From NCBI GenBank assembly GCA_937926355.1, contig CALAZP010000170.1, positions 1 to 23,095 on the forward strand: a DNA stretch of 23,095 nucleotides. The letters are read 5' to 3'. Below, piece by piece: positions 1-7,131 of this stretch. Made by a program: the position numbers and the translations under genes. Numbering within the stretch: the first letter of the stretch is position 1; every line of letters starts with the position of its first letter. Below the pieces are notes generated by a model. It did not search any database. It was not told where the DNA came from and saw only the letters and a program-made list of their open reading frames with translations. Source of the DNA: an uncultured Saprospirales bacterium. GTDB lineage: Bacteria > Bacteroidota > Bacteroidia > Chitinophagales > Saprospiraceae.

Positions 1-215
1 CCCAATTGAGAGCGAATTGCAGACTTTAACAAAGAGACGTAATGCTCCTCTAACCATTCGTAAAAAAATTGATTGGGAACTTGAATGGTCAAGGAATCCT
101 TTTCTAACAAAACCGGATTGATGGGCTCAAACCAAGTTTTGTAACTTTGAGAAGGTACTTTATCTTTTATTAACCTTAAACAATTTTCCCAAACAGTCGC
201 ATGATCATTTACCAT
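1..215 (-). CDS. dnaA: Chromosomal replication initiator protein DnaA, N-terminal part (runs off the left edge)
   Basis: DnaA is the ATP-dependent initiator that binds oriC and opens the origin; only its first 71 codons are here. Translating the minus strand from the ATG at 215-213 gives a DnaA domain I pattern: VWENCLRLIKDK at residues 8-19, SYKTWFEPI at 24-32, then VPNQFFYEWLEEHY at 46-59. Domain I mediates self-oligomerisation and helicase loading in known DnaA proteins. The start is well fixed because an in-frame TAG lies two codons upstream (TAG AAA ATG). No Shine-Dalgarno sequence is visible. The AAA+ ATPase and DNA-binding domains lie outside the window. The gene is on the same strand as the ruvB/nucleotidase genes but 217 bp downstream of them, so it probably has its own promoter; I could not identify one. 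Confidence 0.9.
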   Translation of the reverse strand, partial: MVNDHATVWENCLRLIKDKVPSQSYKTWFEPINPVLLEKDSLTIQVPNQFFYEWLEEHYVSLLKSAIRSQL

Positions 216-252
216 TTTCTAACCATAGTTTCGCCATTAAGGCTACCCAATA

Positions 253-281
253 AATGGCATCATAGTGTTTCGTGATGCATT
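253..281 (-). promoter_or_regulatory. Stem-loop upstream of dnaA
   Basis: The arms AATGGCATCA (253-262) and TGATGCATT (273-281) pair over nine base pairs with one bulged base (G256 or G257) around a 10-nt loop. The structure lies 38-66 nt upstream of the dnaA start codon. It could be a protein-binding palindrome or an mRNA leader structure. Function is inference; the pairing is directly visible. Confidence 0.35.
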
Positions 282-391
282 AAGTAAGTTTCGTATCAGT
301 TAGTTAGAATTCCGCTGGGAGAACAATGCGGTTTTTTTCAGTTAACAAATATGGCTAAAAAATATGAGTAAAGAAAGGAGTTGCTTTATTA

Positions 392-417
392 ATGTTAAAT
401 AAATGTAAATTTAACAT
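392..417. repeat. Perfect 9-bp inverted repeat in the dnaA / nucleotidase intergenic region
   Basis: ATGTTAAAT (392-400) and ATTTAACAT (409-417) are exact reverse complements separated by 8 nt. The repeat starts 15 bp past the stop codon of the metallophosphatase gene. No T-run follows on either strand, so it is not a standard intrinsic terminator. An operator or a weak 3' hairpin are both possible. I saw no match to the DnaA-box consensus in 216-432. Confidence 0.45.
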
Positions 418-432
418 GTTTGTTATTGATAA

Positions 433-1347
433 TCAACTAATTATAAGGTTTTGACACGAAAGGCAAACCCCCTTCTTATTTCGTTCAAATTGGAGGTTAA
501 TTTGGCCTAAAAGAATCCCTCCCCAACCTGCTTGGTGAATCAGCACAGGGTTCCCCTTTCGGTTCTTTATCACCTCCGGTTCTCTCATAAAAGTATGTGT
601 ATGTCCACCAAGAATTAAATCAATATGTTCGGTCTCTGCGGCCAAAATCACATCGCTAATTTTTTCCTCTCTGTATTTATAGCCTAAATGCGAAAGGCAA
701 ATGACATAATCGCAGTGGTGATCGTTTTTCAAAATTCCTGCATAGTAGTCTCCTTTTTGAATGGGATTCTGATATTGGGTGTTACCAAAAAGTGCTTCGG
801 GTACCAGTCCATTTAATTCGATGCCCAAACCAATGATCCCAAATTTGATACCTCCTCTTTTGAAGATCCGATAGGGTTCTGTTTTGCCCTCCAATAAAGT
901 ATCAGAAAAATCGTAGTTAGAAACTATAAAGGGGAAATGGGCCTTACCTAATTGTCGGTCAAATCCCTCTAAACCTAAGTCGAAATCATGGTTTCCCATC
1001 GTAGCAGCATCATACTGCATCATGCTCATAATTTCCATTTCTGGACCTCCCTCAAAAACATTAAAGTAGGGAGTACCTTGGAAAATATCTCCTGAATCAA
1101 AAAGCAAAACATTTGGTTGTACTTTTCTAATACTTTCGATTAAACTAGCTCTCTTGGCAGCTCCTCCTTTTCCTGCATTTCGGCCACCATCCATAGGAAA
1201 AGGGTCTATTCTACTATGTACATCATTGGTATGAAGGATAGTGACCTCAATATTTTTCGAATCGGCAAAAGCACTAATAGGAATACCTGCTGCCAGTGGC
1301 AATAAAGCCCCTTTGCCTAGATGACTTACGAATGTTCTTCTTTTCAT
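433..1347 (-). CDS. Periplasmic metallophosphatase, catalytic half of a split 5'-nucleotidase
   Basis: This 304-residue protein corresponds to the N-terminal calcineurin-like metallophosphatase domain of UshA-type 5'-nucleotidases, which hydrolyse nucleotides outside the cytoplasm. Metal-binding motifs are all present: NDVH (41-44), SGD (85-87), GNHD (118-121), SH (219-220) and GGHTH (247-251). The N-terminus KRRTF followed by a hydrophobic stretch and AFA before Asp29 looks like a twin-arginine signal with a cleavage site. The protein ends right after the catalytic domain; the usual C-terminal substrate-binding domain is encoded by the gene just upstream, with which it overlaps by 4 nt (ATGA), suggesting translational coupling. 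It is the last gene of a presumed ruvB operon. The family call is strong; the exact substrate (nucleotides, UDP-sugars or other phosphate esters) is not readable from sequence. Confidence 0.85.
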   Translation of the reverse strand: MKRRTFVSHLGKGALLPLAAGIPISAFADSKNIEVTILHTNDVHSRIDPFPMDGGRNAGKGGAAKRASLIESIRKVQPNVLLFDSGDIFQGTPYFNVFEGGPEMEIMSMMQYDAATMGNHDFDLGLEGFDRQLGKAHFPFIVSNYDFSDTLLEGKTEPYRIFKRGGIKFGIIGLGIELNGLVPEALFGNTQYQNPIQKGDYYAGILKNDHHCDYVICLSHLGYKYREEKISDVILAAETEHIDLILGGHTHTFMREPEVIKNRKGNPVLIHQAGWGGILLGQINLQFERNKKGVCLSCQNLIIS

Positions 1348-2096
1348 TTAGATATTTTTGATATTCTACCATCTTTTCCAATTGGAACCTCAGCTCCCGA
1401 TTTCAAAAAATCAATTACCGCATCCCTGATCAATACCCCTTGCGAGTCATAAGGCTTACCTACTAAAAAGTCACAACCACTGCCCCCATTCGCTATATAG
1501 TCAGAAAGGCCTATGGTATAATTGGCATTTAGGTCAAGTGGTTGACCGTTAATAGTTACGTTCATTGCCTTTTCTCCTTGGCCTATTTCAAATCGTACAG
1601 AACTACTTATTGGCCAACCACCTCCACCTGCAATATGGTCTAATAATACTTGTACCAGCTTTCCATCCATATCCATTACTACCAATTGATTGTCAAACGG
1701 CATGAGCTCATAAATAGTACCTTTTCGGATGGCACCTTCAGCTATTTCAGGAATTCTCATCCCTCCTGAATTAGTAATTGAAAAGGCTATTGGACGTTTG
1801 AATACTTTCTGGGTTTGGATTTGTTGGATGTCGGCAAACCAGTTTCCGAGGGTTGATTCTGGCCTGCCCATAGAAATCTTCTCAGGCAGCTGACCGATAA
1901 TTTCATTCATTTCAGCATCTAAAATCTCTTTAAATGGCAATATAAATGCAGTTATCTCGGCATCGGGTGGTTGTTTGTCCACCTCATTATAAATCCTTTC
2001 ATAGGAAGCGAAATGATTGACTTTACAGCTTCCTAAACCAGCCATTAGAATTATTCCAATGGCGGCAGTTTTGACCAGATAAATCCTGCTACTCAT
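1344..2096 (-). CDS. Lipoprotein with 5'-nucleotidase C-terminal domain, substrate-binding half
   Basis: This 250-residue protein matches the C-terminal domain of UshA-like 5'-nucleotidases, which supplies the nucleoside-binding pocket and in the full-length enzyme closes onto the catalytic domain. Family motifs are visible: LGNWFADI (83-90), ITNSGGMR (107-114), LMPFDNQLV (131-139) and YTIGLSDYIANGG (193-205). The N-terminus has a hydrophobic segment (about 11-20) and a lipobox LGSC ending at Cys24, so it should be a Sec-exported, lipid-anchored protein. It lies 15 bp after ruvB and overlaps the metallophosphatase gene by 4 nt. The domain order is reversed relative to the fused enzyme: the C-domain gene comes first. 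Because each half has its own signal sequence, this is a genuine split rather than a frameshift. That the two proteins pair is inference. Confidence 0.82.
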   Translation of the reverse strand: MSSRIYLVKTAAIGIILMAGLGSCKVNHFASYERIYNEVDKQPPDAEITAFILPFKEILDAEMNEIIGQLPEKISMGRPESTLGNWFADIQQIQTQKVFKRPIAFSITNSGGMRIPEIAEGAIRKGTIYELMPFDNQLVVMDMDGKLVQVLLDHIAGGGGWPISSSVRFEIGQGEKAMNVTINGQPLDLNANYTIGLSDYIANGGSGCDFLVGKPYDSQGVLIRDAVIDFLKSGAEVPIGKDGRISKISK

Positions 2097-2111
2097 TTTA
2101 ATCTTTTTGCT

Positions 2112-3140
2112 CTACTCAAATAAGGTAGAGTTTTTTCCCGGAGGGACTATCCCTAAGTGTTTGTAAGCTTTAGCGGTGGCCTCTCTTCCTCTTGGCGTTC
2201 TCTGAATAAATCCCTGCATAATTAGAAAAGGTTCATGGACTTCTTCAATGGTCCCTGCCTCTTCCCCAACCGCAGTGGCTATAGTAGAAATCCCCACCGG
2301 ACCCCCTTTGAATTTTTCAACAATCGTACTTAATATTCTATTATCCATTTCATCCAAGCCATCTCCATCAACATTTAGTGCGTCTAAGCCATATTGAGCA
2401 ATGGATAATTCAATACTGCCGTTCCCTTTTACCTGGGCAAAATCTCTAATTCGCCTAAGTAAAGCATTAGCAATTCTAGGTGTTCCCCTGCTTCTTCTAG
2501 CAATTTCTGCAGCTCCTTGAGCATCAATAGGGACCTCCAATATTTGAGCGGAACGATGAATGATTTTTTCTAAAGTAACCTGATCGTAATAGTCTAAATG
2601 ACAATTGATTCCAAATCTAGCTCGCATAGGTGAGGTGAGCAGTCCCATACGAGTAGTTGCACCAACTAAGGTAAAGGGGTTTAGGTTAATTTGAATGCTA
2701 CGGGCATTGGGACCACTGTCAATCATAATGTCTATATGATAATCTTCCATCGCAGAGTAAAGGTACTCCTCCACCACGGTGTTGAGGCGATGTATTTCAT
2801 CTATAAATAATACATCACCCTCCTCAAGATTAGTCAACAAACCTGCCAAATCTCCTGGTTTTTCCAAAACTGGTCCCGATGACATTTTAAGATTAGCCCC
2901 TAATTCATGAGCGATAATATGGGATAGAGTGGTCTTTCCCAAACCAGGAGGTCCATGCAGCAAAACATGGTCCAAAGCTTCAGTTCTTTTTTTAGCTGCG
3001 GTAATGAAAACCTTTAGATTATCTACAATCTTGGGTTGCCCAGAAAATTCCTCTAACGCTTTGGGCCTAAGCGTCTGTTCCAATTGTTCAGAATCTTTCT
3101 CATATCCCCCTCCAAGATGGTCAGCTAACAAGTCCTTCAT
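2112..3140 (-). CDS. ruvB: Holliday junction branch migration helicase RuvB
   Basis: RuvB is the hexameric AAA+ motor that, with RuvA, drives branch migration of Holliday junctions during recombination and repair. The 342-residue length is typical. Motifs: Walker A GPPGLGKTT (63-71), Walker B LFIDE (111-115), sensor 1 GATTR (160-164), and an Arg-Phe-Gly motif whose Arg175 should be the arginine finger. The C-terminal winged-helix domain contains FIQRTPRGREAT. A Bacteroidota-type promoter lies directly upstream, with its -7 element ending only 4 nt before the ATG, so the transcript may be leaderless. The gene is divergent from icd and is followed after 15 bp by the split nucleotidase genes. 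Neither ruvA nor ruvC is in the window. Confidence 0.97.
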   Translation of the reverse strand: MKDLLADHLGGGYEKDSEQLEQTLRPKALEEFSGQPKIVDNLKVFITAAKKRTEALDHVLLHGPPGLGKTTLSHIIAHELGANLKMSSGPVLEKPGDLAGLLTNLEEGDVLFIDEIHRLNTVVEEYLYSAMEDYHIDIMIDSGPNARSIQINLNPFTLVGATTRMGLLTSPMRARFGINCHLDYYDQVTLEKIIHRSAQILEVPIDAQGAAEIARRSRGTPRIANALLRRIRDFAQVKGNGSIELSIAQYGLDALNVDGDGLDEMDNRILSTIVEKFKGGPVGISTIATAVGEEAGTIEEVHEPFLIMQGFIQRTPRGREATAKAYKHLGIVPPGKNSTLFE

Positions 3141-3144
3141 TTTC

Positions 3145-3172
3145 CAAAATTACGAACTATTCCGCAATCCAA
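3145..3172 (-). promoter_or_regulatory. Bacteroidota-type promoter of ruvB
   Basis: On the minus strand TTG (3172-3170) is followed after 17 nt by TAATTTTG (3152-3145), a full match to the -7 consensus TANNTTTG. The ruvB ATG begins at 3140, only 4 nt further on. The start point would fall at or next to the A of the start codon, which predicts a leaderless mRNA. Confidence 0.55.
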
Positions 3173-3218
3173 GTATGCTAAATATTTGTTAACACTATAG
3201 CAAACAACAAATAAATTT

Positions 3219-3226
3219 TACCTTTG
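3219..3226 (+). promoter_or_regulatory. -7 promoter element upstream of icd
   Basis: TACCTTTG matches TANNTTTG exactly and lies 35 nt upstream of the icd start codon. No TTG is found at the expected 17-23 nt spacing, so only half of the promoter is supported. Confidence 0.4.
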
Positions 3227-3261
3227 CACAAAATTTTTATGACCCTATAAAGACATATCAG

Positions 3262-4527
3262 ATGAGCGGAAATAAGATCACCATTGAGAACGGCAAATTA
3301 GTTGTACCAAATGACCCAATCATTCCTTTTATTGAGGGTGACGGTATTGGTCCAGATATCTGGGCAGCTTCGGAAAGAGTGCTAGATGCGGCAGTTGAGA
3401 AAGCTTATAACGGTACCAAAAAAATTCATTGGAAAGAGGTTTTAGCAGGTCAGAAAGCATTTGATCAAACTGGAGAATGGCTGCCAGAGGCTACCTTGGA
3501 AGATATCAAGTCTTATTTAGTGGCTATTAAAGGCCCACTCACCACTCCTGTGGGTGGCGGTATTAGATCATTGAATGTCGCCTTACGGCAAAAATTAGAT
3601 TTGTTTGCCTGTGTACGACCAGTACAATACTTCAAAGGAGTTCCGTCCCCAGTAAAAGCACCAGAAAAAGTAGATATGGTTATTTTTAGAGAAAATACCG
3701 AAGATATCTATGCTGGTATTGAATATTTAAATGGATCAAAAGAAGCCGAAAAACTTAAGAAGTTTTTGATTGAAGAATTAGGGGTCAACCAAATTAGATT
3801 CCCAGATACTGTATCTCTTGGTATTAAACCCGTTTCCGTTGAAGGTACCGAACGATTAGTCAGAGCGGCCATTGATTACGCTCTAGATAATGCCCTTCCT
3901 TCTGTTACTTTGGTTCATAAAGGAAATATTATGAAATATACCGAAGGTAAATTTAAGGAATGGGGATACGAATTGGCAGAAAGAGAATACGGAAATAACG
4001 TATTCACCTGGGCTCAATATGATAGAATCCTAGCAGAAAGTGGAGCAGATGCTGCTCATAAAGCACAGAAAGATGCATTAGCTCAAGGAGCTGTCCTAAT
4101 AAAGGATGTAATTGCTGATGCATTTTTGCAACAGATTTTATTGCGACCAGATGATTATTCAGTTATCGCTACGTTAAACCTAAATGGTGATTATATTTCT
4201 GATGCTTTAGCTGCCGAAGTAGGGGGGATTGGAATTGCACCTGGTGCGAATATCAATTATCAAACCGGTATGGCCATATTCGAAGCCACTCATGGAACAG
4301 CTCCTAAATACGCAGGCCTAGATAAGGTTAATCCAAGTTCAGTTATTCTTTCTGGGGAAATGATGCTAAGATATATGGGATGGAAAGAAGCCGCTGACCT
4401 GATACTTAAGGGTATGGATGGCGCTATAGGAAGCAAAAGAGTAACCTATGACTTTCATCGATTAATGGATGGGGCTACCTTGCTAAAGTGCTCTGAATTT
4501 GGCGATGAATTGATTAATAATATGTAA
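3262..4527 (+). CDS. icd: NADP-dependent isocitrate dehydrogenase
   Basis: This enzyme oxidatively decarboxylates isocitrate to 2-oxoglutarate in the TCA cycle, producing NADPH. The 421-residue protein resembles E. coli Icd closely in length and motifs: FIEGDGIGPDIW (23-34), the substrate loop TTPVGGGIRSLN (94-105), RENTEDIYAG, and the C-terminal KYAGLDKVNPSS. The last of these and VTYDFHR carry the Lys-Tyr, Tyr and Arg residues that select NADP over NAD in the E. coli enzyme. Ser103 is the equivalent of E. coli Ser113, the AceK phosphorylation site; no aceK is in the window. The gene stands alone, divergent from ruvB, with a strong terminator 25 bp after the stop codon. It supplies the 2-oxoglutarate skeleton that feeds glutamine metabolism, though the glutamine synthetase is 16 kb away and not co-transcribed. 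Confidence 0.96.
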   Translation: MSGNKITIENGKLVVPNDPIIPFIEGDGIGPDIWAASERVLDAAVEKAYNGTKKIHWKEVLAGQKAFDQTGEWLPEATLEDIKSYLVAIKGPLTTPVGGGIRSLNVALRQKLDLFACVRPVQYFKGVPSPVKAPEKVDMVIFRENTEDIYAGIEYLNGSKEAEKLKKFLIEELGVNQIRFPDTVSLGIKPVSVEGTERLVRAAIDYALDNALPSVTLVHKGNIMKYTEGKFKEWGYELAEREYGNNVFTWAQYDRILAESGADAAHKAQKDALAQGAVLIKDVIADAFLQQILLRPDDYSVIATLNLNGDYISDALAAEVGGIGIAPGANINYQTGMAIFEATHGTAPKYAGLDKVNPSSVILSGEMMLRYMGWKEAADLILKGMDGAIGSKRVTYDFHRLMDGATLLKCSEFGDELINNM

Positions 4528-4552
4528 GATTTGCCTTATATTAATCAGTCTT

Positions 4553-4593
4553 AAAAAAGCGACAGTAATTAAAAATCACCGTCGCTTTTTTTT
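4553..4593 (+). terminator. Intrinsic terminator after icd, possibly bidirectional
   Basis: An A-run plus GCGACAGT (4553-4566) pairs with ACCGTCGC plus a T-run (4578-4593); there is one A/C mismatch in the stem and an 11-nt AT-rich loop. Eight T residues follow on the plus strand. Six T residues follow on the minus strand, so it could also stop read-through from the convergent iron-sulfur carrier gene. Confidence 0.85.
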
Positions 4594-4841
4594 ATCTCCT
4601 TCCCACCAACTGTGAATAATCATAGCACCTCCAATTGGCGCTTCAACCGTTATCTAGCCTTTTAAAAAAAAACCAGCAGCAATGTCTTACTATTTTCATT
4701 TTGGTTGATGTATTGAGTGTTATTGCTGTCGAGCTATGGAAGAAATAATCCTTCTTAAATTATATTTGTCTCAAGTAAAAAAACGATAATGCCTAAGAGG
4801 CTATTGGGAGGGTAAAATGGAATAATCTTTACTCATTAAGG
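4594..4841. other. Non-coding gap between icd and the A-type carrier gene
   Basis: I find no convincing ORF or structured RNA in this convergent gap. It contains a CAGCAAT / ATTGCTG 7-bp inverted repeat with widely separated arms, a nine-A tract near 4664-4672, and an isolated TATATTTG (4761-4768) that matches the -7 consensus on the plus strand but has no TTG at the right distance and no gene behind it. Confidence 0.4.
4777..4801 (-). terminator. Weak candidate terminator after the A-type carrier gene
   Basis: On the minus strand GCCT-CTT-AGGC (4801-4791) forms a short hairpin, followed after a few bases by seven T residues (4783-4777). The stem is only four base pairs, so this is tentative. 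The stronger hairpin at 4553-4593 may do the actual work. Confidence 0.25.
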
Positions 4842-5180
4842 TTAAGCGGAAAAAGAGGTTCCACATCCACAAGTATCACTCGCATTGGGGTTGTTAAATG
4901 AAAATCCCCTGTTATTTAATCCCTCTACCCAATCAATTTCCATCCCCACCAAGTAAAGCGCATGAGCCTTCTCTAGAAAAATCTTTACTCCCTCAATTTC
5001 AAATATCTGATCACTATCCTTGGGTAAGTCAAATCCAAGTATATAGGAAAAACCCGAACAGCCCCCTCCTTTTACACCAACTCTAAGACCGTGTTCTTCA
5101 GTTATGTTCTGATCTTCTTTGATTTTCTTTAACTGTACTAAGGCACTATCTGTTAGCTTTATAGGTGTTTCTATTTTCAT
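4842..5180 (-). CDS. A-type iron-sulfur cluster carrier (IscA/SufA/ErpA family)
   Basis: This 112-residue protein belongs to the HesB/IscA family, small carriers that receive Fe-S clusters from a scaffold and pass them to target proteins. The three invariant cysteines are present: Cys41 in GGGCSGFSY, and Cys104 and Cys106 in CGCGTSFSA at the C-terminus. Length and motif spacing are standard. The ATG at 5180 starts directly on the family's N-terminus. It is monocistronic, divergent from the small membrane protein gene at 5302, and its 3' side faces icd. Sequence alone does not distinguish IscA, SufA and ErpA, so no symbol is given. Together with mrp and the NifU-domain gene at 12992-14368 it makes three Fe-S biogenesis genes in this window, at two loci. 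Confidence 0.92.
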   Translation of the reverse strand: MKIETPIKLTDSALVQLKKIKEDQNITEEHGLRVGVKGGGCSGFSYILGFDLPKDSDQIFEIEGVKIFLEKAHALYLVGMEIDWVEGLNNRGFSFNNPNASDTCGCGTSFSA

Positions 5181-5250
5181 TCTACTTGTCTTTTTATCTT
5201 TAAAAACATATCTCTAAAATAAAAAAATAACATTTTTTCCTTCCTCTTGG

Positions 5251-5279
5251 TTGGTAAATTCCCTTTTTATTTACATTTA
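5251..5279 (+). promoter_or_regulatory. Promoter of the 5302-8514 operon
   Basis: TTG (5251-5253) is followed after 18 nt by TACATTTA (5272-5279), matching TANNTTTG at seven of eight positions. The start point would fall about 15-20 nt before the ATG at 5302. This argues against translation from the in-frame TTG at 5251, which would be the -33 element itself. Confidence 0.5.
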
Positions 5280-5301
5280 TAGAGATTACAATTCAAGGTT
5301 T

Positions 5302-5832
5302 ATGTCTACATTTTTACAACTGTTAATGATAACCATTCCTGCAGTTTTGGTTTTCATAGCAACCTACTTCATCCTTAACAAGTTTTTGAAGCGAGATTAC
5401 GAGGAAAAGTGGCTAAAAATTCAAAGAGAAAGAGGTGAAAAATGGGAAAATGCCCAACTATCTGCCGCTGAAAGAATGGTTCTTTTTTGTGAGCGAATCT
5501 ATCCAGATAACCTTTTGACAAGACTAAGCCCTTCTAGAAAAAAAGCCAAAATTTTTCATTTAGAACTATTACTAGCCATCCAACAAGAATTTGACCATAA
5601 CCTAACCCAACAAATTTACCTGTCTAATTCACTGTGGAAAATTATTAATCTCGCCAAACAAGAAATTATAGAAATTATAAGCATAGCAGCTGAAAAAGTG
5701 GATAAAGATGCGGATGCCATCAATTTGGCTCATACTATTCAAGGTCTTTACAGCCAACTAGAAAAATCAGCAGTACCAGTGGCCATTAATGCCATTAAAA
5801 AGGAAATGAATGAATTATTTAATTCAAAATAA
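5302..5832 (+). CDS. Membrane-anchored conserved hypothetical protein
   Basis: I do not recognise a characterised family. The 176-residue product has one N-terminal membrane helix (about residues 5-27), then a basic stretch rich in Lys/Arg/Glu (28-50), then a mostly alpha-helical cytoplasmic domain with a probable amphipathic helix near 113-132. The frame is open back to a TTG at 5251, but the ATG at 5302 is preferred: it is preceded by a good promoter and starts the protein just before the membrane helix. It is the first gene of a compact plus-strand cluster, 6 bp ahead of a Tat-signal PLP enzyme that is in turn 3 bp ahead of aminopeptidase P. Topology with the bulk of the protein inside follows from the positive charges after the helix. 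No cysteine pairs or enzyme motifs are seen. Confidence 0.75.
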   Translation: MSTFLQLLMITIPAVLVFIATYFILNKFLKRDYEEKWLKIQRERGEKWENAQLSAAERMVLFCERIYPDNLLTRLSPSRKKAKIFHLELLLAIQQEFDHNLTQQIYLSNSLWKIINLAKQEIIEIISIAAEKVDKDADAINLAHTIQGLYSQLEKSAVPVAINAIKKEMNELFNSK

Positions 5833-5838
5833 AGCGAT

Positions 5839-7128
5839 ATGACTAATAGAAGACATTTTATCAATAAATCTTTGGGTTTGGCCTCTGTAATTGGAACCTC
5901 TGGATTTTGGACTACCCTTAAAGGTCAAGCTTTGCAAACTGAATTAGCATCGAAAGACCATTTATCTGCTGAGGATTTGGCTACTGACGAAACTTTTTGG
6001 TATCAAATTCAACAATCTTATACGGTTTCGCCAACTATTATGAATTTAAATAACGGAGGGGTTTGCCCCCAACCTAGAGTAGTTCAAGAAGCAGTAGAAA
6101 GGTACAATAGATTGTCTAATGAAGCTCCAAGCCATTTTATGTGGCATATTTTAGATAGAGGAAGAGAGCCATTAAGGAGAAACTTAGCCGAGTTAGCAGG
6201 CTGTGATGCTGAAGAAATCGCTATCAATAGGAATTCTTCAGAAGCTTTGGAGACAATAATTTTTGGTCTTCCTCTTAAGGCTGGAGATGAAGTGGTGCTA
6301 ACCAAACAAGATTATCCCAATATGATAAATGCTTGGAAACAAAGAGAGCAAAGAGATGGGATTGTTTTAAAATGGCTAGATTTTCAGTTTCCTATGGAAG
6401 ACAAAACGGCCATTGTCGATACTTTTGTTAAAGCGTTTTCTAATCGAACTAAATTGGTCCATATCACACATATCATTAATTGGTGTGGACAAATACTTCC
6501 AGTAAGTGAAATAGCCAAAGAGGCAAAAGAAAGAGGTATTGAGGTATTGGTAGATGCAGCTCATACTTTTGCTCATTTAAACTATAAAATTCCAGATTTA
6601 AATGCAGATTACTTTGGCACTAGTTTACATAAGTGGCTTTGCGCACCATTCGGGAGTGGAATGCTGTGGGTTAGAAAAGAAAAAATAAAAAAGGTATATC
6701 CATTATTTGCTGCCCCGGATCCTAATAGCGAGGATATTCGAAAGTTTGAGCATCTAGGAACGCGCTCCTTTGCTATTGAACAAGCTATTGGACAAGCTAT
6801 TAATTTTCACCATCTCATTGGATCGGAACGGAAAACTGCTCGATTACAATATCTAAAAAATTATTGGGTCCAAAAAGCCCAATCTATTCCTGGTTTTGAG
6901 TGCCACACTTCCTTGCATCCTTCGTTTGGATGTGCAATTGCTTTATTTTCAATGAAAGGGATGACTCCCGGAGAAATCTCTGGACAGTTGTTTAATCAAC
7001 ATAAGATTCATACGGTGGCTATCAATTGGGAAAATATCCATGGCGTTCGGGTAACTCCTAATGTTTATACCACCATAGCCGACTTAGATACTTTTGTTCA
7101 TGCAATTAGTCAATTAAAAAAAGCATAA
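5839..7128 (+). CDS. Class V aminotransferase-fold PLP enzyme with Tat-like signal (isopenicillin N epimerase-like)
   Basis: This is a fold-type I PLP-dependent enzyme of the class V aminotransferase / cysteine desulfurase / isopenicillin N epimerase group, 429 residues. The Schiff-base lysine is Lys265 in GTSLHKWLCAPFG (260-272), and the Asp that holds the pyridine nitrogen is Asp239 in VLVDAAHTFAH. The N-terminus reads MTNRRHFINK followed by a hydrophobic stretch (about 11-24), a twin-arginine-like signal. This would let the enzyme fold with its cofactor in the cytoplasm before export. The N-terminal SPTIMNLNNGG and RNSSEAL segments are typical of the epimerase-like subgroup. The substrate is not predictable from sequence. 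It is tightly packed between the membrane protein (6 bp) and aminopeptidase P (3 bp), pointing to a shared operon and possibly to amino acid or peptide metabolism. Confidence 0.85.
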   Translation: MTNRRHFINKSLGLASVIGTSGFWTTLKGQALQTELASKDHLSAEDLATDETFWYQIQQSYTVSPTIMNLNNGGVCPQPRVVQEAVERYNRLSNEAPSHFMWHILDRGREPLRRNLAELAGCDAEEIAINRNSSEALETIIFGLPLKAGDEVVLTKQDYPNMINAWKQREQRDGIVLKWLDFQFPMEDKTAIVDTFVKAFSNRTKLVHITHIINWCGQILPVSEIAKEAKERGIEVLVDAAHTFAHLNYKIPDLNADYFGTSLHKWLCAPFGSGMLWVRKEKIKKVYPLFAAPDPNSEDIRKFEHLGTRSFAIEQAIGQAINFHHLIGSERKTARLQYLKNYWVQKAQSIPGFECHTSLHPSFGCAIALFSMKGMTPGEISGQLFNQHKIHTVAINWENIHGVRVTPNVYTTIADLDTFVHAISQLKKA

Positions 7129-7131
7129 CTG

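Noticed and set aside
1344..1347. A frameshift or assembly error splitting a single 5'-nucleotidase gene
   Set aside because: The order of the halves is reversed relative to the fused enzyme, and each half has its own start codon and export signal, so the split is real.
2929..3192. Plus-strand ORF across the ruvB start, and other ORFs antisense to or in other frames of confident genes (e.g. 12986-13222, 16250-16540, 21295-21555)
   Set aside because: None has a recognisable domain or a promoter, and each lies wholly or mainly over a well-supported gene.
4611..4619. TGTGAATAA, one mismatch from the DnaA-box TGTGGATAA, and the presence of dnaA in the window, suggesting oriC
   Set aside because: It is a single isolated near-match in AT-rich DNA, with no cluster here or in the dnaA upstream gap, and no dnaN or other origin-linked gene is seen. 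No origin can be claimed.
5251..5301. Upstream TTG start adding 17 residues to the membrane protein
   Set aside because: The TTG coincides with a -33 promoter element, and the added residues lie before an otherwise normal N-terminal membrane helix.
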